From Dactylorhiza incarnata (taxonomy: Eukaryota > Streptophyta > Magnoliopsida > Asparagales > Orchidaceae): a DNA stretch of 64,000 bases. The DNA lies in the NCBI GenBank assembly GCA_033032865.1, contig JAWHQI010000257.1, positions 2,651,001-2,715,000 on the forward strand, written 5' to 3'. Each line of letters starts with the position of its first letter. Position 1 is the first letter of the stretch. Both the position numbers and the translations under genes were made by a program. Below are positions 10,280 through 23,177 of the stretch, piece after piece. The notes below the pieces were generated by a model. It did not search any database. It was given only the letters and a program-made list of their open reading frames with translations, and had not been told where the DNA came from.

Positions 10280-12832
10280 TGTCACGACTCGTTTCGACAA
10301 AAGTCAGAGTGCGCTTCGGGGCGGGCCGTGATGCCACAGGTATGGGCGAAAAGGAATCCATGTCTGCTAAGACAGAGACAGAGATACTACAAATAGTTTT
10401 AAAATAGTTACTTTTAAGTAAAACAGATTGATTTATTGCGGAAGCTTTAAAATGTGAGTTTGAAACAGGTGCACATGCATTTTGCAGAAGAACTTAAGAT
10501 ACAAGTTTTGAAACAGAAATTTTTATACAGTGATCATCGCAGATGAACGAGCATGCAAAACATGTCAAATTCTAGTACATATAATATTTAGCCTAGCAGT
10601 TGTCCATGAAACAGGAGAAAATGACTGATCGTAATTACTACATAACAGAAATATCCGACAGTAAAAGAGATGAAACATAAACACAAAACCTGAAGCTTGA
10701 CGCAGATCAGCTCAGGAAGCAGGCGGCGCAGACACGAACGCTAAGGCAAATTCCAAAACAAGAAGGAAATACCTCAGAACATGAAAATCAGCAGAGCAAA
10801 GCAAAATAAAATATGCGCAGGAGACACAGAAAAATTTGTGTGCCGTTTTTCATGAAGTAGAGCTAACAAGACAGGCAAGCAAGTGAGAAAAACAGAAATA
10901 TCTAGAATTATTAAACTAGTCTGAAGTAAAGCATGAAAAGATGATTCATGTAATAATATAAGTTGTAACAAGTGAAAGTGTAGGTGTTTTTGTTTGACGC
11001 GCAGGATTCATGATTCAGATAAATTCAAGTACGGATTCAGGAGATTCAGAAATTTAAGCTCGCTATGACCGGTCCTTTGTTCCCATTAGGGATTCAAGAG
11101 GGAACCCAAGTCAAGGAGTTGCGTCAATTAAACCCTACCCTTCAATGTTTACTTGTGTTATTAATGAAATAATTCATGATTGAATGATTCTAGCATATCA
11201 AGACATGTGACCAAATACTAATTCAGTTATACAAGAGCAGATTTTTACAAACGTGCACAAAGGTGCTTGACATTAGATAATTTGACAGATTCATAAATTT
11301 GTGATTCTAATTGAAACAGACTCACGCTGAAGAAAAACATTAGATCAAGAAATAAACGCTGACTTTATCCAAGTCTTTCAACCAAACAGGCATAAGGAAC
11401 AAGATTCGATGACTCAGAGAACTCGATAGAGAGTTTTGAAACTTGCGGGTTCAAGTATTCACGAGTAATAAAAGTTCTATAGATCAATATCTAGGATACC
11501 AAGTATTCCTTTAGATTTAAGTCATTCCAAAACACGAAAATCTTCTAAGTAAACATGTGTACGACCCCATCATTTCATATCAAACACAATTTATCTATTT
11601 GCTAGCAAGAAATCTTAACCTTTGGTAATATACCAATTAATGTTCATGCTCAAAAGAACTACTAATCCTCCAATTAAAATCGTCATTTCACATTTCAAAT
11701 TCGTGTTATCCCAAACGCGTGAAACCTCAAACTACTATCAAGTCAATTCAAGCGATCAAAAACTAAACTTATTTGATGAAACATGTATTCAAAGGGGAAA
11801 CATAAAATCATAAGAACATGTCAGACTAAAATAAATTCAATGTTTGCAAGAGAGAGAGAGATCTCTACTTGCCTTAAATGAGGCTGAATCTGATGGTGGC
11901 GGCTAAGCGGCGCAAGCAAAAGCAGAAATCACATTTTGAACCTGGTCAAACACAACGAAAACAAAGCTGCATAATTTACTACGCTAACTCAAGCATTCTA
12001 CGACGTGGAAATTAAACTACGGGGGTTTAGCAGATTTTATCTCCCTCAAAAGTGAGGGGAGAAGAGATTCCACGCGGAGACGGAGACTTGGCGGCGCTTA
12101 GGTTGCGGAAACCCTAAATCGGAGAGGGCCTTGGAGAGATCCCGCCAATTAGGGCGACGAATGGCGCCGGGGAGCACGAAAACCTAGAAATTAGACGGTT
12201 ATAACGGGGGCAAAAATGTTGGATCACAAATATCTGCAACTTAAGGCACGAAAATTGCGAAGGATTCAAGAGAAATCTGAATAAAGGGGGAAGAAGGAAG
12301 AAATCTTACCCAAAGGAAGTCATATCCGGGCTCTAAATCCGAGTAGAGGGGGAAACGAGTGAACCCTAGGCATCCCTCTCGCAAATCCTCGGCCAAGACG
12401 ACGAAGAGGAGGAGGAATTAGGGCTGCCGGAGGGAGAGGAGGCGGCTGCCGGCCTTGAGGAGGAGACAAGGCTGCCGACTGATGAAGCCCTACTGCTGGG
12501 GGTCGGCCAGAGGAAGGGAAGGGGCTGCTGGCTTGGAGAGGAGGTTTCGGCCAGAGCAGGAGGAGATGGACACAGGGGCGGCGCCGACAGGAGGAGGAGC
12601 TGGAGGCGGCGCCGACAAGAGGAGCAGGAGCGGCGTGCGGCGCTGGCGCTGCGCGCGGGAGACGGAAGCGAAGGGAACGAGAGCGGAGGGAGCCCTAACC
12701 GAGCGGCTTGCGGCTTGGTGCGGGAGAATAAATCGGGGGGGGGGGGCTGGCTTGGTCAGGTAATAAAGAGGGGATGGGCCGCGGTTAGCAGAAATCAATT
12801 AAATACTTAAAATGAAAAGTAGGGTTGTTACG
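10280..12832 (-). mobile_element. Solo LTR (2553 bp) of a Gypsy-type family, nested in the LINE
   Basis: Bounded by perfect 5-bp target duplications AGAGA (10275-10279 and 12833-12837). In minus orientation it starts CGTAACAACCC (canonical TGTAACAACCC with T to C) and ends CGAGTCGTGACA. No gag, pol, primer-binding site or internal region is present, so it is a solo LTR left by LTR-LTR recombination. The same family recurs on the + strand at 53191-64000, where homologous blocks such as the GATTAGGGC/GGTTTCCGCAACC region and the TTAAGGCAAGTAGAGAT motif are shared. The GC-rich 12400-12780 part carries ORF-like low-complexity codons that are not a gene. Confidence 0.9.
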
Positions 12833-13690
12833 AGAGATGTATAGCTTTCATGGTCGACCGCCTGGCATGAATCCAAATTAATTCTCCGAGATGTTAGTCT
12901 CTCGTTTTACTCTTCTTTCTATTACTCGTTCACATAGTTTCAAGGTATGACTAATTAATTTAATTCCTCTGTAATTAATATAAATTTTTATATCTTCTTT
13001 GTTCTTATACAAAGATACCAAGATATTTTCTCTCTATTGGTGTGACATTCTCTTTGACTTTAGTATCTTATTGAAGAAACATGTAAGTCACAAAATTCCT
13101 TCTTTCCCTAGACATTTCCATACTCGATGAGTATATCGTCTATCCCAACCGCCTTTTCATTTTTTATCTTCTTTAGAACATCATTTACCTCCGATACTTG
13201 AATTTTACGATAAAACGTTATGTTCGTATACTCCTATGATTTACTTAACTCTTTAAAGTTCATTTCATTGTCTTTTGTTTTATTATAGAGTTGATAAAAG
13301 TATCTTTTTCACCGCTCTTTAATTGCCACATCATTTGTCAAAACTGTATTTGTTTCATATGCATTTAACTTGACTTAACTCTCTTGTCTTCCTCTCTCTA
13401 GCTCGAGCAATTTTATATATGTCACGCTCACCATCTTTGGTATCTAGTCGCTTATAAAATTTTTCATAAGTTTGACTTCTTGCTTTACTTACTGCATGTT
13501 TAGCTTTTTTCTTGACGATTTTATACCTTGACAAGTTTTTATCATTCGTATAAGCGTAGGGTGTTTCATTTAGAGCTTTGCAGCACTAAATGAAATTAAA
13601 TTTCTAATTTGTTGTAAGTTGTGCTCCAAATTTGCTTGTTAAACATATTGTCGCATTCTTTAATTTAAATTGCATATAGAATTATTCCGT

Positions 13691-14250
13691 CAGGTGCTGT
13701 CGATTTTAACATATCGAGAGATATATCGGGATATATCTCATATATCAGGTTTCATTATTTAATTATTTTTATACATAATTACATATAAATATATTAATGT
13801 ATATTTTAATTTTTGTATATTGATATGTATTAATAATTTAACATTCATGAACTTTTAAATCTACCGAATTAGTATAAACATTATAATAACGGTATAACGT
13901 AAAGCAGAAAGTCAGAGAAACTAGGAAGTTAGGGAGTTGTTGATGAAAATGGAAGATAAGGATCCCTTAATCCAAAATCCAAAGGCTAAGCAGAATGAAT
14001 GTCAGGCACAAGGAAGACAGAGAGGAAATGGGAAGAGAGTCGAGAGATCGGTCATAAAACAACATAGACAACCAAATAATTTCGTTTCATTGTCTATTAA
14101 ACCATATGCACTAAATAAATAAATCTAAAAAAAAGTTTGTCGATAATATCGCAGGGATATATCGGCCGATCCCTGACACATACCCGTCGATATTTTCCGA
14201 AATAATATTTTGTAAAAAAATATATCGAAATCATGTCATTTTATCCATGA
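13691..14250. repeat. Probable decayed DNA-transposon or repeat with ATATATCG-type ends
   Basis: AT-rich block with related motifs at its two ends: CGAGAGATATATCGGGATATATC near 13717 and GATATATCGGCCGATC plus CGTCGATATTTTCC near 14155-14200. The partial inverted relation suggests an old terminal-inverted-repeat element, but no clean target duplication was found. A short ORF inside has no recognisable similarity. Confidence 0.3.
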
Positions 14251-17200
14251 AACTTTTATGCCGGCCACGTCGGCAGATATCTACACCACATCAAATTTAT
14301 CGTAACAATTGATCTTTAATGGTTAATAATTCTCACTATTCAAGTTTCACGACTCAATCCTAAGACAATTATTTCTTGTAATTGTTTTCCGTTTTCTTCA
14401 AATTTATGTTCATAACCATTTCTCTATGTAGCATGCCATATATCCTATTAAAAGTGCTGCTCATATATCCTACTATCTGTCGGGCACGGGCGACTCTTGG
14501 TTGCGAACGGTCTTTGCCCATCCTTGTGTTGCTTTATGTGTGCACATGGGGTTCTCTTGGGTGTGGATGCTACGCCCGTGTTCGGCTTCTCTTGGTTGTG
14601 AGCGGGCTCCGTCCCTGGTTTGCAAACCGATCACAGATCTCCTCCACGATCGAGACGCTTCACACCGCAAGCTGAACCGTATCGAGAGTAACCATAAAAT
14701 CTAAAAACAGAATGATCCTCACTATGGTAAAGATCGACCCGCTTCATCCACGCTTGTAATTCAATACTTTTGCAAGCTCTCAATCATCACTTCCTATAAA
14801 GTAAAGTTTAAGAAGAAAATTGTCTTAACTCTATGATAATAACTGGGAAATGAATGGGAAGAGAAAGATGGAGGAACTAAAGAAAAAATGAATGCAAACA
14901 GATGCACAGAGACCCGCTAAACCTTCCAAAATAAAAAACCCAACCATGAAAGAGCGTTCGAACTTCTCCAAGCAGGTACTTAAGCTTTCACATGTCCCCT
15001 TGCAGGTACGCTTGACAAAATCTCTTGATAGCCTTTCAACTGCACTTGCTTGTGCAGCAGGATCTCCAAAGTAACTGGACATGGAAAGAATGTTAGTGGC
15101 GAATTGAAGAATCTTCCAACAAACACAGAGTACTCACGATATTTTACTCTCTTCAACTGGGTTCGCGAGAGCTTCTTCCATTCTCATGATATAGAAGTTA
15201 CAACCAAATAGCAGTTGTCCAAAAATGAAACATCAAGTTCTCGGAAGGAGACATCTCTCCCTCATGGAAGTTTGATTCCTCTCGCGACATTAGCTGCATC
15301 AGAATGGGCCTGAAGTTGCCACTGATAAAGGCAAACCCTTGATTCCAGTCATGATTTTTATTCGGCATTCCAACAATCCAGACATGATTGTTGTCGAAGA
15401 AAATAGTTCAGTCCTTTTGTGAACATAAGTGAAATACTCGCAAAAAATAGATAAACTCCACTTCACTCTATGATCACAGGGATATGATATGCACTGTCAA
15501 AATATTAAATGACTTCACATGAATTTTCCTTGAAATCACCCCGAATTGAAGGAAAATCTCAATCAATTTGGACCAGAATGACAATCGCATACCAAAGTGA
15601 AAATTATCCAGTATATAACGACTTCTCCTTCTCGTAGGCGGTTAACTCTCTCACCACGTTATGGAGCTCGCAAGGTAAAATCTTCCGATAAGGAGTAATT
15701 TTTTCTTAAATCTAACCGTCATTTGGATATACTTGTGCTGCCTGAAACCTCCCAGAGATCTGGGTCCGCGTCGACATCTCTACCTCTTTTTCTTGAGAAT
15801 TGAGATATGCAATAGCTCAAGCATCCAAGAGACAAAGAATGCGAATTAAAGGCCCGATTTATAGGATGGACGAGAAGTTGAAAAGGCGGGGAATAAAGCA
15901 TTCACTCGAGTATTCACAAACAATATTGACGAGAACAAAGATAGGACAATCCAGAAACATAAAGAAATTTCAATACTCAAGCAATGATACAAGCACAAGC
16001 AATTACAAAATTCTCGCAAAGAGTGCTTGCAAAAGAAAGCACAAATTACAAAGTCACTGATCTCAAGGCCGCTCACGCCCCATGTGAGCTATTATGTCCC
16101 ATGCTCGATGACTCTTGGCTTCTCACACTATAGAGGGTGAGCGAGAGCTTCACGAAGCTCTTGCTCGTCCTTTGCTCGATGATTCTCCTCACAATCTCCT
16201 GTTCTGGAGAATCCCTTCCTGTCAGCTCAACTCTCGTTGGCTCTCTTGCAGAAGCGACAGGTGGATGCATGGAAATCAAGACAAGATTTTGAATACATGA
16301 CTCAACAACAGGAGTCTGAACTGACACACCCATCTCCCCTTGCGCTTACGTTGTCGCCATCACGCCTCTTTAACTGCACTAACTCTCCTCAGTGTGAGTG
16401 GTCTTTAGGGTTGCGATTCTTTCCGCTAGAGCTTGGTGAGGCGTAGCGATTGCTGCTCTGATCTCCCTGGTGAGAGCAGTTGGATGGACGATGGTGGTGA
16501 GAAGAGTAAGAGGAACAATCATGGGAGCATATATTTTAAAGAACACAAACTTTTAGAAAGTTTTCTTCACAAAAAAACTAAGCCATGATCGAGCAGGAAT
16601 CAACTAAAATGTGTAAATGCCTATACTCGCATGAACATCTCCTTAATTACTTGGTGGCTGAGAAGTCTCCAACACCACTGGCTGTTCAGAAGCTTTTCTT
16701 GCAACCCCCGCTTCTGCAGCTGCAGAGCGCTCTTGCTCTGGCCGCCTGATTTAGTAAAGTCTTTTTGTAGTTTTTGTCTGCTCGGGGAGAGTTTTCTTCT
16801 GGTCAACAACTCTCGCTGACTCCATGTGCCTTTGCTCAGCATCACAAAGATAGACATTTTCTGGAGGAACAACTCTAGGGGCAACATCAACATGGATCTT
16901 CTCCATGGATTTCTTTTCGGTGGTTTTTTTGCTGATTTGTCCGAAGAGATTCTCGTGGCTAGTTTATCGTTCGCCACTGCGACTTCTTACTTTTTCGCAG
17001 CAGCCACTTCCTCATATTTCTTCTTGGCCGCAACAACCTCTTTCTTCTTCTTCGATGTGGTTGCCGCTTCTTGTTCTTACCAAACCTTCTCGTCTGCAAC
17101 AATTTTCTCCCCCTCCTCCACTACCAGTGCTTCCCCTCACTGAGCTGCTTCTGCAGTTTCCTTTTGCTTGGCCATCTCCTCGACGGCTTCCCTTCCCTTC

Positions 17201-17574
17201 TCTCCTCTGCTACCCATGCAACCTCAGCCTTCTACATTGCTACGGGAGCCTTTGCCGTGGAGACATGCCCTAGGGAAAGGGGAGAGCTCCATTATCTTCA
17301 CCTGAGATGTGAATTCATTGGAGATCTTGCGATTGTCCTTTTGAAGAGTTTTATTCTTCTCAACACCAAAAAGAAAAGTGCATACATCGTCCTTGGAGGA
17401 AGGAGTCGTTGTAGGAGCGATAATCTCGATCTTCGCCGACGCCTTCTTTTTCTCAGTATCCTTTGGGACAAGAATAATGACAGTATTTATCGTTGGCGAA
17501 AGCTTGGACATGCGCTTCGATTTCTTCAGATCATGCTTGTACTCCTTATGAGATCTTCTTTTTTGATAACAAAT
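14251..17574. other. Unassigned intronic DNA, no gene recognised
   Basis: About 3.3 kb in the large RADA intron with no convincing coding homology on either strand. Short ORFs are uninterrupted by chance. The minus strand of 16620-17250 encodes a Lys/Ala/Glu-rich stretch with several VAAAKK-like repeats, which looks like low complexity or a decayed gag-like coiled coil. It probably consists of old LTR-element sequence, since it abuts the G1 LTR at 17575. Confidence 0.35.
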
Positions 17575-17646
17575 TGACACGACGAATCTACAGATGACGG
17601 ACGCGCGATGTGCCCTAACCCTAGATGAATGCGAGCAATCATAAAC
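17575..17646 (-). repeat. G1 LTR fragment (left copy)
   Basis: 72 bp that match the start of the LTR at 24689: both read TTGAC.., GACGAATCTACAGATGACGG, ACGCGCGATG and CCCTAACCCT.GATGA.T. The fragment stops where Copia-2 begins (TGTTAGCATG at 17647). It is read as the 3' LTR of antisense element G1, cut by the Copia-2 insertion. Confidence 0.7.
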
Positions 17647-17707
17647 TGTTAGCATGTATTAGTTGTATTTTTGTATTTCTCTTGTGTTATGTATTTTCTC
17701 CTCATTC

Positions 17708-17754
<47 letters not shown>

Positions 17755-17801
17755 GAGTGAGACTCTTTGTAATGTAGATACGAAATCATTTCGACTTTTC
17801 A
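17647..17801 (+). repeat. 5' LTR of Copia-2, with an (AT)n microsatellite
   Basis: Starts TGTTAGCATG and ends CTTTTCA, three bases before the primer-binding site. It contains an uninterrupted AT dinucleotide run of about 38 bp at 17714-17751 in the position where a TATA box would lie. There is no partner LTR for dating. Confidence 0.75.
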
Positions 17802-17804
17802 AAA

Positions 17805-20800
17805 TGGTATCAGAGCCGCCTTGGGCAGAACCCTCGCCTCCCTCTCCCGCAGGTGCATTCCGCATCCCTCGCCTCTCGTGCCTCGCCCGCAAGCCTCACC
17901 TTCAGCAGTCCTCCACCTGCAAGGCTCGCATCCAGCAGTCCTCCACCTGCAAGCCTCGCATCCAGGAGTCCTCCACCTGCAAGCCTTACCTCCTGCTTGA
18001 CTCCAGCTGGTCCCGACTGCCGCCTGTGTTCCCTTCTAGCGCGCGTTCCGCACATCGTTCTTCGGCGTTCTTAACCGATCCTTGTACAGACGCTGGAGAT
18101 GAAGTACTAGCAGATTTTCGACGTCGTTATCTCTTCCTTTTGCAGAGTAGATTCTTCATGGATCTTAGTTCTCCCCTCTTCCTATGAGCAAATCGTAGTG
18201 GTGTCTTGTTTTTTTTCTTCTCTTTGAACAATGATTCTCCTACTATCTCTTCCAGAGTCAGGGATTCTTCCTCCACCTGATTTTTGGGGTGTCTATTCAG
18301 TCATGTCATAATCACAATATACCACAAATTACTATTATACGCCTGGATGACTCTAATTACCTCTCATGGGCTGGATCTATTACCCTTGCCCTGAAGAGCA
18401 AACGTTTTTTGGTTATGTTCGGGGTACTATACCGAAGTCTGCATAGATTTCCCCAGATTGGTTGCAATGGGAGTCTGAGAACTCTTTGGTCATGTCCTAG
18501 CTTACGAACTCCATGGTGAAATCTATTGCCAGAAATTATCTGTTCTTGGATACTGCAATAGATATTTGAAAGAGAGTTGAGGTCGCTTACTCGTGGCGAG
18601 GGAATGCAACCTAAATCTTCCAATTACGATGGAAGATCTTTCTTCTGAGACAGGGTGATCGCCCTCCTTCAGTCTACTACTTAGAGTTCAATCAGCTGTA
18701 TCAAGAATATGATCACTTTGACTCGCTCACTCTTGTGTCTTCGGAGGATAATGCCCTTGACTACATTAGGACTTTGTTCAGATTAGTGTTTAGATCCTTC
18801 GGCGCTCCCCTACTCCATCTCTTCTTGAGGTGTACAACCTCGTCCAACAGGAATTTGATCGACGACAGACTTGGCTACCTTACTCCATTTTTGAGGCATC
18901 ATCCCTATCTGCTCAGTCTGGTTCTAGTAGTCGGGCTCCACGTGACTCCAGATTGAAGCCCCGGACAAGGATTATTTTATTTGTGACTACTGCGGGAAGT
19001 CTCGACACTCACGAGACACGTGTTTTTGGCTTCATGGCTTTCCTCCACCGCGAGGCGGTTCGCACCGAGAGGTGGTCGCTATTATGGTTCTCTCAGGGCC
19101 GATCATCTCAGTCTAGGTCTGCCCAGTTTTCTGATACCTCAAAGGAGTCCTTGCTCAGTGCTGACCCCGACACTTCGATTCTTTCAGTGGCTTTATCTGC
19201 TGATGAAATTCAGGCATTCTGTCGCTTGATGCATGGACTATCTATTGAGCTGTCTACCTCATCGCCCTCCTACGCCCATCAGGGACTACCAGGTGCTTAT
19301 GCTGCGTCCACTCTCCCTTCTACTCACTGGATCATTGATTCTAGAGCGACAAATCATATGACCGGTTCCTTTACAGATTTTCTGTCCTATCTTCCTTTAT
19401 CAGGTCGAGATAAGGTGAGTATTGCGGATTGATCCATCTCTCTTATTACTGGCAAAGGATCCATCCTTTGCTTCTCTCCCACCCTTTCTTTTGTTCATAT
19501 TCCTAAGTTTACTCGTAACCTTTTCTCAATTAGTCACTTAACTAATTTTATGAACTGCTCTGTGACTTTTTCCCCACCTCTTGTGTATTTCAGGACCTGA
19601 AGACGGGGAAGGCGATTAGCTCTGGTAGATTGTGCGATGACCTCTATGTGTTTGAGTCTTCCAGCCCTGCTTCACCACTGCAGGCTCTTCATGCTGATCA
19701 GTCTTCTTTTATTTTGGATTCCCGACACTGCCGTCTAGGACATCCCTCTACCCCTTGTATGAAATTTTTATTCCTCACTATGTTTTCTTTGTTATTAAAC
19801 AATTTTTATTGTGATGTATGTGAACTAGGCAAACATCATCGTACTTATTTTAATCATGTTTCTTTTCCTAGCTCTACACCTTTTGTTGTTATTCATAGTG
19901 ATGTTTGAGGTTCTTGCCCTGTTGCTTCAATTTTTAGGTATTTTTGATTTGTAACTTTCATTCCCTGTTTATCCCGCACTACCTGTGTATACTTAATGAA
20001 AGCTAAAAATGAAGTGTTTCTGTTATTTCAGCTGTTTCAAAAATGATAGTCACTCAATTCAATACCACCATTAAAATCCTTCGCACTGGTAACGGTGGTG
20101 AGTACATTGTTTCACAGTTTGATAGATATCTCAGGGACCTTAGTATTACCCACCAAGCATCTTGTGTCTACTCACCCACTCAAAATGGTGTAACAGAGCA
20201 TAAGAATCGTCATCTTTTGGAGGTTGCCCGGTGTCTCTATTTTCAGATGAACTTCCAAAATACTATTGGGGGGATATTGTTCTCACAACAGCTTACCGCA
20301 TCAACCGGATGCCTACACGGGTTCTCGGGAATAAAACGCCTCTCCACACTCTCAAAGTTTCTCCCAGTACCCTTCATCCTTGTGTCTTTGGATGTGTGTG
20401 TTTCATTCACATACATCAAAAAACTAAACTTGACTCCCGCGCCCTCAAATATGTCTTCATCGGGTATTCCCTGACTCAAAAGGGTTACAAATGCTTTGAC
20501 CCATGTAACCAAGCTGGTGTTTGTAACCATGGATGTCACCTTTATCTGAGAGCTACTATGGGACCTCACTTCAGGGGGGTGGGGAGTCCTTTTCCATGTT
20601 GGAAGTGAGCTCCTAATCTCTTCCAGAGGAGTCCTCACCTACACATTTATCCATTCCTCCTCTATACCAGCCTTCAGCTACCACCCCGGTTGCTACCACG
20701 CTTGTTCTTGTTTCCCCTAACGTCCATGAGAAGTCCCATGCCCCCCCTTTGTAGGTTTACTCTCGAAGGAATAGAGGTACAAACATGCAAGCCTCTCTCG

Positions 20801-21156
20801 GGATACCTGCGCTGACATCGGATCTATCTTCAAAATTTATTGCACTACGAGAAGATACTTCTACCCAACACCAATTGTCTCAGTTTGTATATTATGCTTC
20901 TCTTACTACTTCACATAGAGCATTTGTTTTCTCTGTCACTGCAAGTGACAAGAAGCCATGCTCGAAGAAATGCATGCTTTTGAAAAAAAATTATACATGG
21001 GATCTTGTGTATCTTCCTCATGGGAAGACTGTTGTTGGATGTAAGTGGGTGTTTGTTGTCAAACAAAACACCTAGGGAATTGTCGAGAGATACAAGACAA
21101 GGTTGGTCACCAAAGAATACACACAGACTGTTGGGATCGATTATCAGGATACATTT
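17805..21156 (+). pseudogene. Copia-2 gag-PR-INT and start of RT
   Basis: Heavily mutated. The leader at 17813-18060 has three near-perfect 24-bp tandem units (CAGTCCTCCACCTGCAAG). Gag remnants lie at 18289-18960, and a CCHC knuckle near 18980-19030 has CDYCGKSRHS-like residues in a shifted frame. Protease is at 19330 with IIDSRATNHMTG: the catalytic DSG is DSR here. Integrase has HSDV, TGNGGEY and NGVTEHKNRH (the usual NGVAERKNRH altered). RT begins with TWDLVYLPHGK..VGCKWVF near 20990-21060 and is cut at 21157. Multiple stops and shifts mean no product. Confidence 0.82.
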
Positions 21157-21729
21157 TGTAACGCCCCAAAATCATATTACGAAAATTAAAGGATACACAC
21201 AGACTGTTAGGATCGATTATCGCGAGGTCACTAGTTGCTGCTATTGGAGGCCGCCCGACCTTAGTGTCGAGCCTCCATTATTGTCGGTTAAGCGGAGGAA
21301 GACGATCTCTAGTGTGAATCTTTGCTCCCAAGTGTGCCGCCTGGAGGAAACTTTCCCTTCCCTTGTCGTGGCTGCTAGTCTTGTGAAGGTCAAAGCCATT
21401 GCCGAGTGCTCAGCTAGAGCATCCTTGTCTTGCTGATTGGAGGTGGTGCCGATATTCGTTGGTCAACCTCTTGCCGAGCCTTATTGGTTCCTCTGGACTT
21501 AGAGAGCTTGAAGGAGGAACCCACCTCGTCGTAGAGTTACGTTGCTGGGAATTGCTGCGGGAAGCTGTGAGGGAACTTAAATCGTCGCATGGAGGCCAAA
21601 TCCGTTATAGGACAACTGTTACGATCGTTTGCAATGCCTATGAGATGTGCGCCGAGTGTAACGATTCCTTTCCCCAGTCTTAGGACCATTATTTTGTGCA
21701 TTTTAATTATTTTCGTGTAATCAGAGTTC

Positions 21730-21905
21730 CCTCACGCCGTTTCGGTTGAGGATAAGGGACTCCGCCGGGGCGTGGGATTGCGACCCTGACGTTTATTAGT
21801 GTGATTTGCATGTAGAGTCCCTTTCCTGCTACGCAGTAGAGAGCGGGGACTCTGCAAGGGCATGGGATTGCGACCCCGGCGTTGTTTTTCTGTTTTTATT
21901 TGCAT
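21730..21905 (+). repeat. Two tandem ~95-bp repeats inside the solo LTR
   Basis: Two units share GGGACTC.GC..GGGC.TGGG followed by ATTGCGACCC..GCGTT, separated by CCCT(T/C)TCCTGCTACGC-like sequence. They are diverged and have no coding role. Confidence 0.6.
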
Positions 21906-22349
21906 AGGAAGTCCACCCATCACTAATTGACGGCGGTGTGTGATTCCCTCAGTTCATTGCGAACCACCGGGTCGATTGTGTCTGTCCCCGACATGAAATT
22001 GCATTAGTAATTGATGTGCGAGTCTGGATTTATGCATGTTGTGTGAAGCCTACCCGTGACGATAAACCCAGATCGGTGATGCTTATGCTGATGTGCATTG
22101 CGATTGGCCCTAGGTGCGCAAACAAAAATATCTCATATCGTTCGTCGTTGCGGTTGCGGGAACTTGTGGGTTTTCTTCGTGAAGGCCCTGCTTCTAGGTT
22201 GGGCCCGTTAGAACGACGATCTTTGAGGGTTTTCGTAGGATGGGTGATTTACCCGTCACTTCGTAGTGTTGTTACGAGCTGTTTATGCTATGACACGTTG
22301 TTCTTGTATGTTAAGAGCCGCGTCAGGCTATGTTGAGAAATTACCATTT

Positions 22350-22600
22350 AAGGATGTGAACTCACATCTCCCGTCACTACGTTTCGGGACCGGAAGTGAA
22401 GCTACATTTCCCGTCGCTACGTTTTAGGTCAGGTGATACACTCCCCTGTCACACGATTCAGGACAGAGGGTGAACACCCCCATCTCCCTTCACTATGTCT
22501 GTGGACACGACCCGAACCTATCCCCTGCCATTTCTTTTTAAACAGTCCTCGGTTTTGTTCCTCCTATCGCTACGTTTATGGATTGGAGACGATTTCACAC
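22350..22600 (+). repeat. Degenerate tandem repeats (~45-55 bp) in the solo LTR
   Basis: Repeated units of the form CATCTCCCGTCACTACGTTTCGGGAC, CATTTCCCGTCGCTACGTTTTAGG and CATCTCCCTTCACTATGTCTGTGG. There are four or five diverged copies, typical of tandem repeats in plant Gypsy LTRs. Confidence 0.6.
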
Positions 22601-23177
22601 CTCACTTCACGGGTACTAAGGATTGTTTGTCTTTAGAGCTTAGGTCGTGTGGCTTTGAGGTGTCCACGACATGTGTATTGATAGTATGGTTTATGTGGCG
22701 CTGAGTGTGTCCTCTTTGTACATGTTTTATGCGTGTACTTGCAGGAGAGCGATGCACTCACCCTTAAGTCTCCTCTAGGATGGCGGGGAAGGCGTCGTTA
22801 TGTTGTGTTGGTCAGCCTCATGCTGACCTTCGTTTTACACTCGTGTGTTTCTGGTTTCAGGTGGAGTAGCTCGTAGTGGAGCGGCTTAGAGGGACGGGCG
22901 GTGGATTTTTCGTTCCTTTTGAGTACTTTTATTTGAAAGTCATGTAAGGCCTTAAGGTCGGGCTATACTTTTCGGCACTTTTGCATTCCTAGTGGTTATG
23001 GACATTCAGAACTTTTTGTTTAGCGTTGTTTAAGCTTCCGCTTCAGTTTTTTAGCTGTGAAATGTTTAGTGTGTTTTCTTGTATCATTTATTAACAATTT
23101 TAGTTTGTGGATATTGTATGTTGTGGGGGCCCGACCAGACCCATGCTATATTTTATTTACAGGTCAGGGATGTTACA

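Larger units (their letters stand above)
9151..13690 (-). mobile_element. RTE-type LINE, antisense, split by a solo LTR
   Basis: The element reads on the minus strand. Its 3' tail is a TTG-type microsatellite (+ strand ACAACAACAACAC at about 9162-9174) preceded by CCCACTATAGTGGGAT. Coding homology runs from 9192 to 10279 and resumes at 12838 after a 2.55-kb insertion, continuing to roughly 13690. The resumed part includes sequence matching the LINE RT region upstream. The 5' end and endonuclease are too decayed to delimit. Non-LTR elements of this kind copy themselves by target-primed reverse transcription; this copy is dead. Confidence 0.8.
21157..23177 (+). mobile_element. Solo LTR (about 2.0 kb) inserted in the Copia-2 RT
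   Basis: Starts TGTAACGCCCC and ends GGGATGTTACA. It interrupts the RT coding sequence exactly between the ..QDTF and AP(V/I)..KMNSIRV segments, which are contiguous in other Copias. Flanking pentamers CATTT (21152-21156) and TAATT (23178-23182) are an imperfect target duplication. No internal region is present. Inside are tandem repeats (21730-21905 and 22350-22600) and a 34-bp copy of the flanking Copia sequence (see findings). TG...CA ends and size suggest a Gypsy LTR; strand is assumed. Confidence 0.8.

Noticed and set aside
12455..12798. Overlapping 102-codon ORFs on both strands
   Set aside because: GC-rich low-complexity sequence inside the solo LTR. Both strands are open by composition and no domain is recognisable.
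17224..17655. 143-codon minus-strand ORF as a gene
   Set aside because: It crosses the G1 LTR fragment and ends in the Copia-2 LTR, and the codon content is Lys-rich low complexity with no recognisable family.
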